Assembly: GCA_963761115.1 (NCBI GenBank)
Contig: CAVXFS010000003.1
Coordinates: forward strand, 248,001 to 312,000
Direction of reading: 5' to 3'
Source of the DNA: CAVXFS01 sp963761115
GTDB taxonomy: Bacteria; Pseudomonadota; Gammaproteobacteria; Burkholderiales; Gallionellaceae
DNA: 64,000 nt
Part shown: in pieces, positions 1 to 7,939 of the stretch
Layout: each line of letters starts with the position of its first letter
How positions within the stretch are numbered: position 1 is the stretch's first letter
Translations under genes and position numbers: made by a program
Notes under the pieces: model-generated
Told to the model about the DNA's origin: nothing
Seen by the model: only the letters and a program-made list of their open reading frames with translations
Database searches by the model: none

Positions 1-2
1 TT

Positions 3-782
3 CTGCTGTTTACGCTAACCGCTTGCGGTCTGCTTTCTACGCCGGAAGAAAAAACCAATGTGAACACTGCTCCTGTCGAAAAGCTGTATGCCGACGCCAT
101 GGACCAGATGGAAAGCCAGGATTATGAAAAGGCCGTCACGGCTTTCGAGACATTGCAATCGAATTATCCATATGGCCGCTATGCACAGCAGGCGCAACTG
201 CAGATTGCCTATGCCTACTTCAAGCAGAAGGAGCCGGAGTCGGCGATTGCGGCGGCTGACCGGTTCATCAAGCAATATCCCAATAATTCACATGTAGATT
301 ATGCCTATTACCTGAAGGGGCTGATCAATTTCAACTCCGATCTTGGCCTGCTGGGCTCAATCGTGAAGCAGGATCTGTCCGAACGGGATCCCAAGGCGGC
401 CCGCGATTCCTTCAACTCATTCAAGGAACTGGTGACACGCTTTCCGGACAGCCAGTACGCGCCCGATTCCAGGCTGCGCATGCAATATCTGGTGGATACG
501 CTGGCGCGTAACGAAATTCATGTGGCAAGTTATTATCTGCGCCGGGGTGCCTATGTGGCGGCATTAGGTCGTGCCAAAGACGTACTTACAGAGTATCCGA
601 AGACACCGTCGACGCGCAATGCGCTGCAGATCATGGTGCAGGCTTACGATGCCATGGGCATGAATGAATTGCGAGACGACACCAAACGAGTGCTGGATGC
701 CAACGCAGCCAAGGGTGATATCAAGGGGGCATCCGGAAATTCCGCAACGGAAGAGCCAAGCTGGTGGCAGTTCTGGCAATGA
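3..782 (+). CDS. bamD: Outer membrane assembly lipoprotein BamD (5' end outside window)
   Basis: BamD is the essential lipoprotein of the Bam complex that inserts beta-barrel proteins into the outer membrane. The frame is open from the first bases and carries a lipobox, Leu-Thr-Ala-Cys, with the cysteine codon at 24-26, so only the start of the signal peptide is missing. The mature part has tandem TPR-like helical repeats (for example AVTAFETLQSNYPYGRYAQQ and SAIAAADRFIKQYPNNSHVD) typical of the YfiO family, and ends in a Trp-rich tail. Length is normal. A GTG at 60 is in frame but lies after the lipobox, so it is not the start. The stop overlaps the next ATG (ATGA), which indicates translational coupling to the Nudix gene. 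Confidence 0.93.
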   Translation: MLFTLTACGLLSTPEEKTNVNTAPVEKLYADAMDQMESQDYEKAVTAFETLQSNYPYGRYAQQAQLQIAYAYFKQKEPESAIAAADRFIKQYPNNSHVDYAYYLKGLINFNSDLGLLGSIVKQDLSERDPKAARDSFNSFKELVTRFPDSQYAPDSRLRMQYLVDTLARNEIHVASYYLRRGAYVAALGRAKDVLTEYPKTPSTRNALQIMVQAYDAMGMNELRDDTKRVLDANAAKGDIKGASGNSATEEPSWWQFWQ

Positions 783-1321
783 AGTATTGCAGCGAATGCG
801 GCGCGCCGGTCGAAATAAGGCAACCCGCAGACGACACCCGCCCGCGTTTTGTATGCACTCTCTGCACCACCATCCATTACCAGAATCCCAAGCTTGTGAT
901 CGGCGCCATACCTGAATGGGAGGATGGCCGAATCCTTTTGTGCCGCAGGGCAATCGAGCCGCGGCTGGGTATGTGGACGTTGCCCGCAGGGTTCATGGAA
1001 AATGGAGAGACAACGGAACAGGCTGCCGCCCGCGAAACGCTGGAAGAGGCGAATGCACGTATCGCCGTCGGCGAGCTTTATTCACTATACAACCTGCCTT
1101 ATATCAACCAGGTACACTTACTGTTTCGCGCCAGGCTGCTGGATCTTGATTTCTTTCCCGGGCAGGAGAGCCTGGAAGTCGTGCTGGTTGAAGAGAACGA
1201 TATTCCATGGCAGGAACTGGCGTTTCGCCCCGTTATTTTTACCTTGCAACATTATTTTGCCGACCGCAAGGCCAATAATTTCCAGTTTCATGCAGGTGAT
1301 CTGGTGGCGCCGATTCGTTGA
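779..1321 (+). CDS. Zinc-ribbon Nudix hydrolase
   Basis: This is a 180-residue Nudix hydrolase that should cleave a nucleoside diphosphate linked to another group; ADP-ribose or NADH-like substrates are typical of zinc-ribbon members. Cys4, Cys7, Cys26 and Cys29 form the N-terminal zinc ribbon. The Nudix box starts at Gly71 (GFMENGETTEQAAARETLEE) and keeps the Gly, the Arg-Glu pair and the double Glu that bind metal. The usual glycine two positions after that pair is Asn. The ATG at 779 overlaps the bamD stop. Family assignment is firm; the substrate is inferred. Confidence 0.88.
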   Translation: MKYCSECGAPVEIRQPADDTRPRFVCTLCTTIHYQNPKLVIGAIPEWEDGRILLCRRAIEPRLGMWTLPAGFMENGETTEQAAARETLEEANARIAVGELYSLYNLPYINQVHLLFRARLLDLDFFPGQESLEVVLVEENDIPWQELAFRPVIFTLQHYFADRKANNFQFHAGDLVAPIR

Positions 1322-1470
1322 TTGATGTGGCGAACAGGCCGGTTGCGCCGGACTTGCTAAGCTTGTTGCCATAGCGCAAGGTATAACTCCTGCGCCGGGA
1401 AGCCTGCAAGCGAGGATTTGACAGCATAGGCGCGCACTGCTTGCAATCTTGTCTTTCAAATAATCAACAT

Positions 1471-1498
1471 TTGCGTCCGTTGTTATTCCATCTATAAT
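1471..1498 (+). promoter_or_regulatory. Candidate sigma-70 promoter for mlaA
   Basis: A perfect TATAAT at 1493-1498 lies about 30 bases before the mlaA start. Sixteen bases upstream is TTGCGT, a weak -35 match. The -10 box is convincing by itself; the -35 assignment is tentative. Confidence 0.4.
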
Positions 1499-1527
1499 CG
1501 GCACAATTCTTAACGCATTCATCCTAG

Positions 1528-2391
1528 ATGCCCACTTCCTCATTGCGACTGATTTTTTTGACTGCCGTTTTGGCATTGGGCGGTTGCGCTTCTGCCAGCC
1601 ACAATCCCCAGGATCCGTTTGAATCGTTCAATCGGGGCGTATTCAAATTCAATGATGCAGTGGACAAGGCAGTGGCAAAGCCGGTAGCCAAAGGCTATAA
1701 AGCCTTTTTCCCTGCGCCGGCAAGGATGATGGTATCCAATTTCTTTTCCAACTTGGGTGACGTCATTGTCGCAGCCAATGACTTGCTACAATTCAAGGTA
1801 GTGCAGGCCATTGGCGACCTTGGCCGGGTTGTCGTGAATACCACGGTGGGCATGTACGGACTGGTCGATGTGGCTACCCATGTCGGATTGAAAAAACATA
1901 ATGAAGATTTTGGCCAGACGCTGGGCCATTGGGGTATCGGTAACGGGCCCTATCTGGTGTTGCCGTTTCTTGGTCCCAGCACGGTTCGCGACGGTATCGG
2001 CGATTATGCAGACAGCTATCTGGGGGTGTCGAAAAATGTCGATGACGTGCCGGCGCGCAATCAATTGATGGCGGGCGACATGCTGGATGCCCGTGCCCGG
2101 TTGCTGGACAAGGAAGAACTACTGAATGATGCGATGATAGACCGTTATTCCTTTATTCGAGAGACGTATCTGCAGTACCGCTTGAACCTTGTGTATGACG
2201 GCAATCCGCCGCGCAAAAAATACGATGACGAAGAAGATGATAATGGAGCAGATAATGCTCCGGCCAAGGATACCCATGTGAGCAGACTATCGGTAGATCC
2301 GGAAACGTCCCTGGCGTCGCAGTATACGGATACCCCGCGCTCCGCCAACGCCTACCGGATGTGGGTGTCGCAAGAAAACTGGAAGTTCTGA
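1528..2391 (+). CDS. mlaA: MlaA/VacJ family lipoprotein
   Basis: MlaA is the outer-membrane lipoprotein of the Mla system, which removes misplaced phospholipids from the outer leaflet and returns them to the inner membrane. The 287-residue product starts with a lipoprotein signal ending in Leu-Gly-Gly-Cys (Cys20). The family signatures DPFESFNRGVFKFND and NFFSNLGDVIVAANDLLQ follow, then the GIGNGPYLVLPFLGPSTVRD segment. The C-terminal tail is acidic and variable. The other Mla genes are not adjacent, as is common. It converges with htpX. Confidence 0.92.
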   Translation: MPTSSLRLIFLTAVLALGGCASASHNPQDPFESFNRGVFKFNDAVDKAVAKPVAKGYKAFFPAPARMMVSNFFSNLGDVIVAANDLLQFKVVQAIGDLGRVVVNTTVGMYGLVDVATHVGLKKHNEDFGQTLGHWGIGNGPYLVLPFLGPSTVRDGIGDYADSYLGVSKNVDDVPARNQLMAGDMLDARARLLDKEELLNDAMIDRYSFIRETYLQYRLNLVYDGNPPRKKYDDEEDDNGADNAPAKDTHVSRLSVDPETSLASQYTDTPRSANAYRMWVSQENWKF

Positions 2392-2455
2392 ACAATTGCA
2401 ACAAGCCGGCTTTGCAAAACAGGTTGTGGCAAGCGCCCCGGCTGGTTCATGGTCA

Positions 2456-3337
2456 TCAGCTTGCGGATCGCAGTGCCTCAATCCGCTCTTCCAATGGCGG
2501 GTGAGTCATGAATAACCGGGCAAACCCCTTGCCGCCGGAAATGCCGAAGGCAGCCATCTTTTCCGGCAACATGGCCTGTTCGTGATTCATCTTCAGGCGC
2601 TCCAGTGCCGCGATCATCTTCTGGCGGCCGGCAAGGCTGGCGCCACCGGCATCAGCCCGGAACTCGCGCCGGCGCGAGAACCACATAACGATGATACTGG
2701 CCAGCACACCCAGAACAAGTTGTGCGACGATTTCGGCAATGAAAGCGCCGATGCCGGGGCCGTTGCGTTCGTCATTCTTCAGCAGGATGCGATCTACCAG
2801 GATGCCGAACAGCTTGGCAAAGAAGATCACAAATGTATTTACCACGCCCTGGATCAGCGCGAGCGTGACCATGTCGCCATTGGAGACATGCGTGATCTCG
2901 TGACCCAGCACTGCCTCCGCCTCGTCCCTGCTCATGTTTTGCAGTAAGCCGGTGCTTACTGCCACCAGCGCGGCATTGCGGTTCCAGCCGGTGGCGAAAG
3001 CATTCACATCGGGCGCATCATAGATTGCCACTTCCGGCATGCCGATGCCCGCCGCTGTTGCTTGCCGCTGTACGGTGTCTACCAGCCAGCGCTCAGTCTG
3101 GTTGCCGGGAGTCTCGATGACCTGCGCCCCCACCATGCGCTTGGCCGACCACTTGGACATCAGTAGCGAAATGATCGAGCCGGAGAAGCCGATCACGGCC
3201 GACAGAATCAGCAACGCCTGGAAATTGATGCCGCCGCTCTCGTTCAACACGCGATCCACGCCCAACAGGCGCAACGTAATATTGATTACGAACAACACTG
3301 CCAGGTTGGTCAGGATAAACAGGAAAATCCTTTTCAT
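2456..3337 (-). CDS. htpX: Heat-shock membrane protease HtpX
   Basis: HtpX is an inner-membrane zinc metalloprotease that degrades misfolded membrane proteins together with FtsH. The 293-residue protein has two N-terminal hydrophobic segments, the catalytic HEXXH motif in GHEITHVSNGD, two further hydrophobic segments and the conserved FSRRREFRADAGGA segment that holds the third zinc ligand. Length matches the family. It is transcribed alone and divergently from marR across about 200 bp. Confidence 0.95.
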   Translation of the reverse strand: MKRIFLFILTNLAVLFVINITLRLLGVDRVLNESGGINFQALLILSAVIGFSGSIISLLMSKWSAKRMVGAQVIETPGNQTERWLVDTVQRQATAAGIGMPEVAIYDAPDVNAFATGWNRNAALVAVSTGLLQNMSRDEAEAVLGHEITHVSNGDMVTLALIQGVVNTFVIFFAKLFGILVDRILLKNDERNGPGIGAFIAEIVAQLVLGVLASIIVMWFSRRREFRADAGGASLAGRQKMIAALERLKMNHEQAMLPEKMAAFGISGGKGFARLFMTHPPLEERIEALRSAS

Positions 3338-3487
3338 GCGGTCAGCTCCATCGGCTCAGGAATTGCGGCGCAGTTTACCATCGCCTTGCCGCCCGGCATT
3401 CACGTGGGGGCGATCGCGGGAATTTTCAAGGTATTGTCAAGCGCCGCCGATTTTGGAGCATCAGCCAGGAAATAAAGTTGCCAGGGG

Positions 3488-3530
3488 TTGACAGTAGTTC
3501 TAGTCAGTACTAAAATGTACTAACTAGAAC
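3488..3530 (+). promoter_or_regulatory. Strong promoter with an embedded MarR-type operator
   Basis: A consensus TTGACA (3488-3493) and TAAAAT (3511-3516) are spaced by exactly 17 bases, 28 bases before the MarR-type gene. The -10 box is flanked by an inverted repeat: the arm GTTCTAGTCAGTAC (3497-3510) pairs with GTACTAACTAGAAC (3517-3530), 14 bp with one mismatch. A repressor bound here would cover the -10 box, so autorepression by the MarR product is a straightforward inference. Confidence 0.75.
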
Positions 3531-3544
3531 ATTATTGAGCGGCC

Positions 3545-3985
3545 ATGCCAGATAAAACATTCATCCCCGTCCTGCGCGAACTTGCCAGTGCCTACCAGGC
3601 GTTCGAGACTTACTCGGCTGCGCACATTCGCACCCTTGGCCTGACACCGTCACAATTCGACATCGTCGCCACGCTGGGTAACACGGATGGCATGAGCTTC
3701 AAGGAACTGGGCGAAAAGACGTTGATTACCAAAGGCACGCTGACCGGCGTCGTGGATCGCCTGCAGGACAAAAACCTGGTGCGGCGCATCGCATCGCCCA
3801 GCGACGGACGCAGCCTGATCGTGCAGCTTACGCGCAAGGGCGAGGCGTTGTTCAAGCGCGTATTCCCGGCCCATCTCAGTCATGTCGATCAAGCCTTCAC
3901 CAAGTTGACACAGCCGGAACTGGATCAAATGCGATCCGTATTGAGCCGGTTGCGAGAGGCGTTTGCTTCAGCACATACCCATTAA
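3545..3985 (+). CDS. MarR family transcriptional regulator
   Basis: This 146-residue winged-helix repressor has the MarR layout. Helices from residues 5-30 support dimerisation. A helix-turn-helix lies around FKELGEKTLITKGTLTGVVD, and the wing around LVRRIASPSDGRS contains the conserved Asp-Gly-Arg. Such proteins dimerise on short palindromes and release DNA on binding small ligands or after oxidation. The palindrome across the -10 box just upstream is the obvious autoregulatory site. The next genes encode a CDGSH protein, a membrane protein and YceI on the same strand and could be co-regulated. The ligand cannot be read from the sequence. Confidence 0.9.
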   Translation: MPDKTFIPVLRELASAYQAFETYSAAHIRTLGLTPSQFDIVATLGNTDGMSFKELGEKTLITKGTLTGVVDRLQDKNLVRRIASPSDGRSLIVQLTRKGEALFKRVFPAHLSHVDQAFTKLTQPELDQMRSVLSRLREAFASAHTH

Positions 3986-4017
3986 CCTGATTTATCACCC
4001 CCAACCAAGGAGTAGTC

Positions 4018-4254
4018 ATGACCAGTCCAGTTTGTGTACAAAAAAGCCCGTTTGCCGTTGAACTCGAGCCAGGTGATTATTACTGGTGCGCCTGCGGCCG
4101 CTCGAAGAACCAGCCCTTTTGCGATGGTTCCCATGCCGGTACCGGCCTCGAGCCGGTGAAATTTACCGTCACGCAGAAGGAGACCAAATACCTTTGCGGC
4201 TGCAAGGGGACAAAGAGCGCGCCATTCTGCGACGGGACCCACAAGGAACTTTGA
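4018..4254 (+). CDS. CDGSH iron-sulfur domain protein (double domain)
   Basis: A 78-residue protein with two CDGSH-type motifs, CACGRSKNQPFCDGSH and CGCKGTKSAPFCDGTH. Each offers the three Cys and one His that hold a redox-active [2Fe-2S] cluster. Two motifs in one short chain are typical of bacterial members, whose role is thought to be electron transfer or cluster handling; the partner is unknown. AAGGAG at 4005-4010 is a strong ribosome-binding site with seven-base spacing. No signal peptide is seen, so it should be cytoplasmic. Confidence 0.9.
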   Translation: MTSPVCVQKSPFAVELEPGDYYWCACGRSKNQPFCDGSHAGTGLEPVKFTVTQKETKYLCGCKGTKSAPFCDGTHKEL

Positions 4255-4298
4255 GGTATGGTACGTATCCCAATGACTTTGATCGCCATGGCCCATTT

Positions 4299-5114
4299 AT
4301 GCGTGAACTGTTGAACCACCCTGCAGTGCAAGGCGGCGTTGCCCCCTTCGTTATTGCGCTGATCGCTGCAGAACTGTTCCAGCGCATGCGCTTGAGTGGT
4401 CTGGCCATCATAGCCGGGTTCACGCTCACGGTATACATGATCGGCGGACTTGCATTCGACCCGCTCACTGCTTCGCGCAAGATCGTCCTGGCCGGACTGT
4501 TGTCCACACTGCTTGCACTGGTACTGCTGCTGTACAAGCCGCGCTGGCTGCGAGCCGCGCTGGCTGCGGCAAGTGGCGGAGTTGCGGTCTGGATGGTGTC
4601 ACGTATCCTGCAGCAGCAGGATGCCACCCACATGGTTACCTGGGGTGCGGGCTGCGCGCTATATGTTGCATGGCTCGTGTTCTGGATGGATGGGCTGCGC
4701 GATACGCCGGTGCGTGCCGGCAGCGCGGGCCTGGCACTCGGTCTGGGAACCGGCACAGCGGCATTGTTTGGCGCATCCGCTTTGCTTGGTCAGTTCGGCC
4801 TCGCGCTCGGCGCCGCTGCGGGTGCATACCTGCTGATCCAGATGCTCACCAATCGGCTTCTTCCCTGCGGCCGCAGCTATACCCTGCCGCTGGCGTTGAT
4901 CGCCGGTATGACCGGATGCCTTGCCGTGCTGACGGCAGAGTTGCCCTGGTATGTCTTGCCGGTGCTGGCGGTGATACCTCCGGCTGCCAACATTCGGATT
5001 TTTGAAAAACATGCGCTGTGGCTGCAATCCATAATGTTGTCCGTATTGCCCATGGCGTGTGCCGTTGTTGCCGTTTATTTAACCTGGCGTGTGGCAGGTG
5101 CCCCGCCGCTTTGA
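4299..5114 (+). CDS. Polytopic membrane protein of unknown function
   Basis: The chosen start gives 271 residues with about eight hydrophobic segments separated by short loops, so this is an integral inner-membrane protein. I do not recognise a family. The frame is open further upstream, through the CDGSH gene in another frame, but that extension is hydrophilic and Arg-rich and looks non-coding, so the ATG at 4299 is preferred. The gene sits 44 bp after the CDGSH gene and 16 bp before yceI, suggesting one operon. Confidence 0.7.
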   Translation: MRELLNHPAVQGGVAPFVIALIAAELFQRMRLSGLAIIAGFTLTVYMIGGLAFDPLTASRKIVLAGLLSTLLALVLLLYKPRWLRAALAAASGGVAVWMVSRILQQQDATHMVTWGAGCALYVAWLVFWMDGLRDTPVRAGSAGLALGLGTGTAALFGASALLGQFGLALGAAAGAYLLIQMLTNRLLPCGRSYTLPLALIAGMTGCLAVLTAELPWYVLPVLAVIPPAANIRIFEKHALWLQSIMLSVLPMACAVVAVYLTWRVAGAPPL

Positions 5115-5130
5115 CCTGAAGGAGAGATTC

Positions 5131-5700
5131 ATGCTGAAACAAAAAGCAATCGCAGTCCTGTTCGCCGCAAGTTTGCCCATGGCCGCCATGGCTGCCGATT
5201 CCTACACCATCGATCCGCCGCACACTTTTCCGCGCTTCATGATCAACCACCTGGGTTTTTCGACCATGCAGGGGCGGTTTGACCATACCAGCGGAACGAT
5301 CACCCTGGATCGTGCCGCCAGGAATGGCTCGCTCGATATCAGCATCGATGCCGCTTCGGTCAGTACCGGATTCTCCAAGCGCGATGATCACCTGCGTTCG
5401 CCCGATTTTTTCAATGTGGCTGAATTTCCGACCATCACATACAAATCCAGTTCGATCAAGTTCAATGGCGACAAGCCGGCCAGCATCGAAGGACAACTCA
5501 GCATGGCTGGTGTGACCAGGCCGGTGACGCTCACCATAGACGAATTCAACTGTGGTCCGAATCCGATGAACAAGAAGGAGGAATGCGGCGCAGCCGCCAG
5601 CGCGCAAATCAAGCGCTCGGACTTCGGCGTGAAGTTCGGCCTGCCTGCCATAGGCGATGACGTCAAATTGGTGTTCGAGGTGGAGGCGATCAAGAACTGA
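5131..5700 (+). CDS. YceI family periplasmic protein
   Basis: YceI proteins are periplasmic lipocalin-like barrels that bind isoprenoid or amphiphilic ligands; some are induced by stress or base. The 189-residue product starts with a signal peptide cleaved after AMA (residues 1-22). Family hallmarks follow: YTIDPPHTFPRFMINHLGFS near the mature N-terminus and KRDDHLRSPDFFNVAEFPTI in the middle. The ATG has a GAAGGAGAG ribosome-binding site. A strong terminator follows, making this the last gene of its unit. Confidence 0.92.
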   Translation: MLKQKAIAVLFAASLPMAAMAADSYTIDPPHTFPRFMINHLGFSTMQGRFDHTSGTITLDRAARNGSLDISIDAASVSTGFSKRDDHLRSPDFFNVAEFPTITYKSSSIKFNGDKPASIEGQLSMAGVTRPVTLTIDEFNCGPNPMNKKEECGAAASAQIKRSDFGVKFGLPAIGDDVKLVFEVEAIKN

Positions 5701-5725
5701 CGAACATACCGCAGCGTAGGGACAA

Positions 5726-5755
5726 GATAGCCGCAAATTTTGCGGCTATCTTTTT
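5726..5755 (+). terminator. Rho-independent terminator after yceI
   Basis: GATAGCCGCAAA and TTTGCGGCTATC form a 12-bp perfect inverted repeat (5726-5750) followed at once by a run of T. It lies 26 bases after the yceI stop. Confidence 0.85.
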
Positions 5756-5836
5756 AATTGACTTAATTCAGATGGCGCATTGGCTCTATAATAAAATCAA
5801 TGTATTTATGGTCTCCGTACTGGACATGAAGTCTGG

Positions 5837-7891
5837 ATGACCATATCGGCCCGATATAACAGAATGAATCACTTGTCCTCAACCAACCAACCTCATCTGG
5901 TTCATCCAAAATATCGCGCTGACATCGATGGTCTTCGCGCAGTAGCCATTCTCTCTGTTGTTGCCTACCATGCTTTCCCGGATTGGGTTAAGGGTGGCTT
6001 TGTGGGGGTCGATGTTTTTTTTGTCATCTCGGGCTTTCTTATATCCACCATAATTTTTGGCAGCCTGGACAAAGATACCTTCAGCTTTGCAGGGTTCTAC
6101 CAGCGCCGTATCAGGCGCATCTTTCCCGCATTGATACTGGTGATAGCAGCCTGTTATGTAGCAGGCTGGTTTGTGCTGCTTCCCGATGAATACAAGCAAT
6201 TGGGCAAGCACATTGCTGCCGGCGCGGGCTTCGTAGCCAATTTGTTTTATTGGCAGGAAGCGGGGTACTTCGATCGCGTTGCTGAGACCAAACCCCTGCT
6301 CCATCTGTGGTCACTTGGAGTTGAAGAACAGTTTTACATTGTCTGGCCGCTGTTGCTTTACTTGACATGGAAAAAGCGCTTCAACTTCCTGTTCCTCACC
6401 ATCACGATCCTTGCCATTTCCTTTGCCGTCAACGTCGGCAAGGTGCAAAGCGACGCAGCGCAGGCGTTCTATTCGCCGGTTTCACGCTTTTGGGAATTGA
6501 TGCTCGGCAGCATATTGTCCTATCTTGCGCTGCACAAGACAGGTTTATTCGATGCGGCATTGAAAATAGTCAGTGCCGTCTCGGGGAAATCCTTCTCCAG
6601 CAATGCGCCTGCCAGCGACAACCAGTTGCTGAGGAATTCCAGCTCAATACTCGGCGTACTGCTGATTGCGGTCGCCGTGTTTGCTGTCAGCCGGGAAATG
6701 GCATTCCCCGGATGGTGGGCATTGCTGCCGACGCTGGGCACTTATCTGGTTATCTCCGCAGGACCGCAAGCATGGTTGAATCGTACCGTGTTATCGCATC
6801 CTGCGGTAGTCTGGCTTGGACTGATCAGTTATCCGCTGTATCTATGGCATTGGCCCCTGTTGTCATTTGCCCGGATCATGGAACTGGATGCGCCAGATAC
6901 CGAGGTGCGTATTACGGCAATTGCGATCTCGGTTGTGCTTGCCTGGTTGACATATAGAGTTGTCGAGAAGCCGATTCGCTTTGGCAAGAACGGCAAGGCC
7001 AAAACACTTGTCCTGCTGGTGGTGATGACTATCGTCGGTTACGCCGGCTATGACTGTTTCCAGCGCGATGGGATGGCCTTCAGGCTTCCGCAAGAGATCA
7101 GAAAGATAATTCAGCCGGTCAATTTCAGGTGGAGTGAATTTACCAGGGAGGGCGAATGTTATTTACAGGACCCTACCATGGAGCGACGCAGTTCATCCTG
7201 TTATGAACAGACCAGGCCTTTGCTTGTTCTCTGGGGTGACTCATATGCCGCATCTCTATATCCGGGCTTGAAAAAACTGCAGAGTCAACGAAACTTCGGA
7301 CTTGATGAGCTGACTCAATCAGCATGCGCACCCATTTTCAATCTGACGAATTTGAATTTCAGGAAAAACTGCAACGAGATCAATCAGGATATTTTTTCTG
7401 AATTGATCAATGAACAACCTGATGCCCTGATCCTCCAATCTGCATGGATGAACCGGGATTTCCCGCTAAGCAAGGAAGAACTCCGTGCCAAATTCACGGC
7501 AACACTGAATGCCATCAGGCAAGAACTCCCGCATACAAATATCATCGTTATTGGTCCTGTGCCCAAGTGGCAGGGCAGCCCTCAAAAAGTAATCTTCATG
7601 AACTGGAAAAGATCCTATGACAAAACCAGGATGCCGGCCATTATGCTAAAGGCGGAAAGGCTGGATGATATCGATCTGCTGTTAAGAGATATATCCGGTG
7701 ATGCCAAGGTTCACTATATTTCAGCCTTGGACAATTTGTGCAATGTCGACGGTTGCATCTCCCGGGTTGGAGAAGACCCGGCAGATTTGATCGCCAAGGA
7801 TTATGGCCACTTATCCAGGGCGGGTGCTGAGTATTTTGCGGAAAAAATCAAGAACGATATATTTTCCGCACTTGTTCCTGCATCCCATTGA
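5837..7891 (+). CDS. Acyltransferase-3 / SGNH-hydrolase fusion (surface glycan O-acyltransferase)
   Basis: The 684-residue protein combines an OafA/YrhL-type membrane acyltransferase with a C-terminal SGNH domain. The N-terminal part starts with the family signature RADIDGLRAVAILSVVAYH and has about ten membrane segments to residue 410. The SGNH domain begins with the nucleophile motif LWGDSYAASLYP and ends with the Asp-His element KDYGHLSRAGA. Such fusions acetylate O-antigen, capsule or similar glycans, with the SGNH part completing transfer in the periplasm. A second possible start is the ATG at 5864; neither has a clear ribosome-binding site. A TATAAT lies at 5787-5792. Two GT-C type genes follow, so a glycan-modification role is likely; the substrate is unknown. 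Confidence 0.88.
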   Translation: MTISARYNRMNHLSSTNQPHLVHPKYRADIDGLRAVAILSVVAYHAFPDWVKGGFVGVDVFFVISGFLISTIIFGSLDKDTFSFAGFYQRRIRRIFPALILVIAACYVAGWFVLLPDEYKQLGKHIAAGAGFVANLFYWQEAGYFDRVAETKPLLHLWSLGVEEQFYIVWPLLLYLTWKKRFNFLFLTITILAISFAVNVGKVQSDAAQAFYSPVSRFWELMLGSILSYLALHKTGLFDAALKIVSAVSGKSFSSNAPASDNQLLRNSSSILGVLLIAVAVFAVSREMAFPGWWALLPTLGTYLVISAGPQAWLNRTVLSHPAVVWLGLISYPLYLWHWPLLSFARIMELDAPDTEVRITAIAISVVLAWLTYRVVEKPIRFGKNGKAKTLVLLVVMTIVGYAGYDCFQRDGMAFRLPQEIRKIIQPVNFRWSEFTREGECYLQDPTMERRSSSCYEQTRPLLVLWGDSYAASLYPGLKKLQSQRNFGLDELTQSACAPIFNLTNLNFRKNCNEINQDIFSELINEQPDALILQSAWMNRDFPLSKEELRAKFTATLNAIRQELPHTNIIVIGPVPKWQGSPQKVIFMNWKRSYDKTRMPAIMLKAERLDDIDLLLRDISGDAKVHYISALDNLCNVDGCISRVGEDPADLIAKDYGHLSRAGAEYFAEKIKNDIFSALVPASH

Positions 7892-7939
7892 TATCATCGT
7901 GCAGTTTTAAATTATCCATGATCTGCCACTCTTAACATT

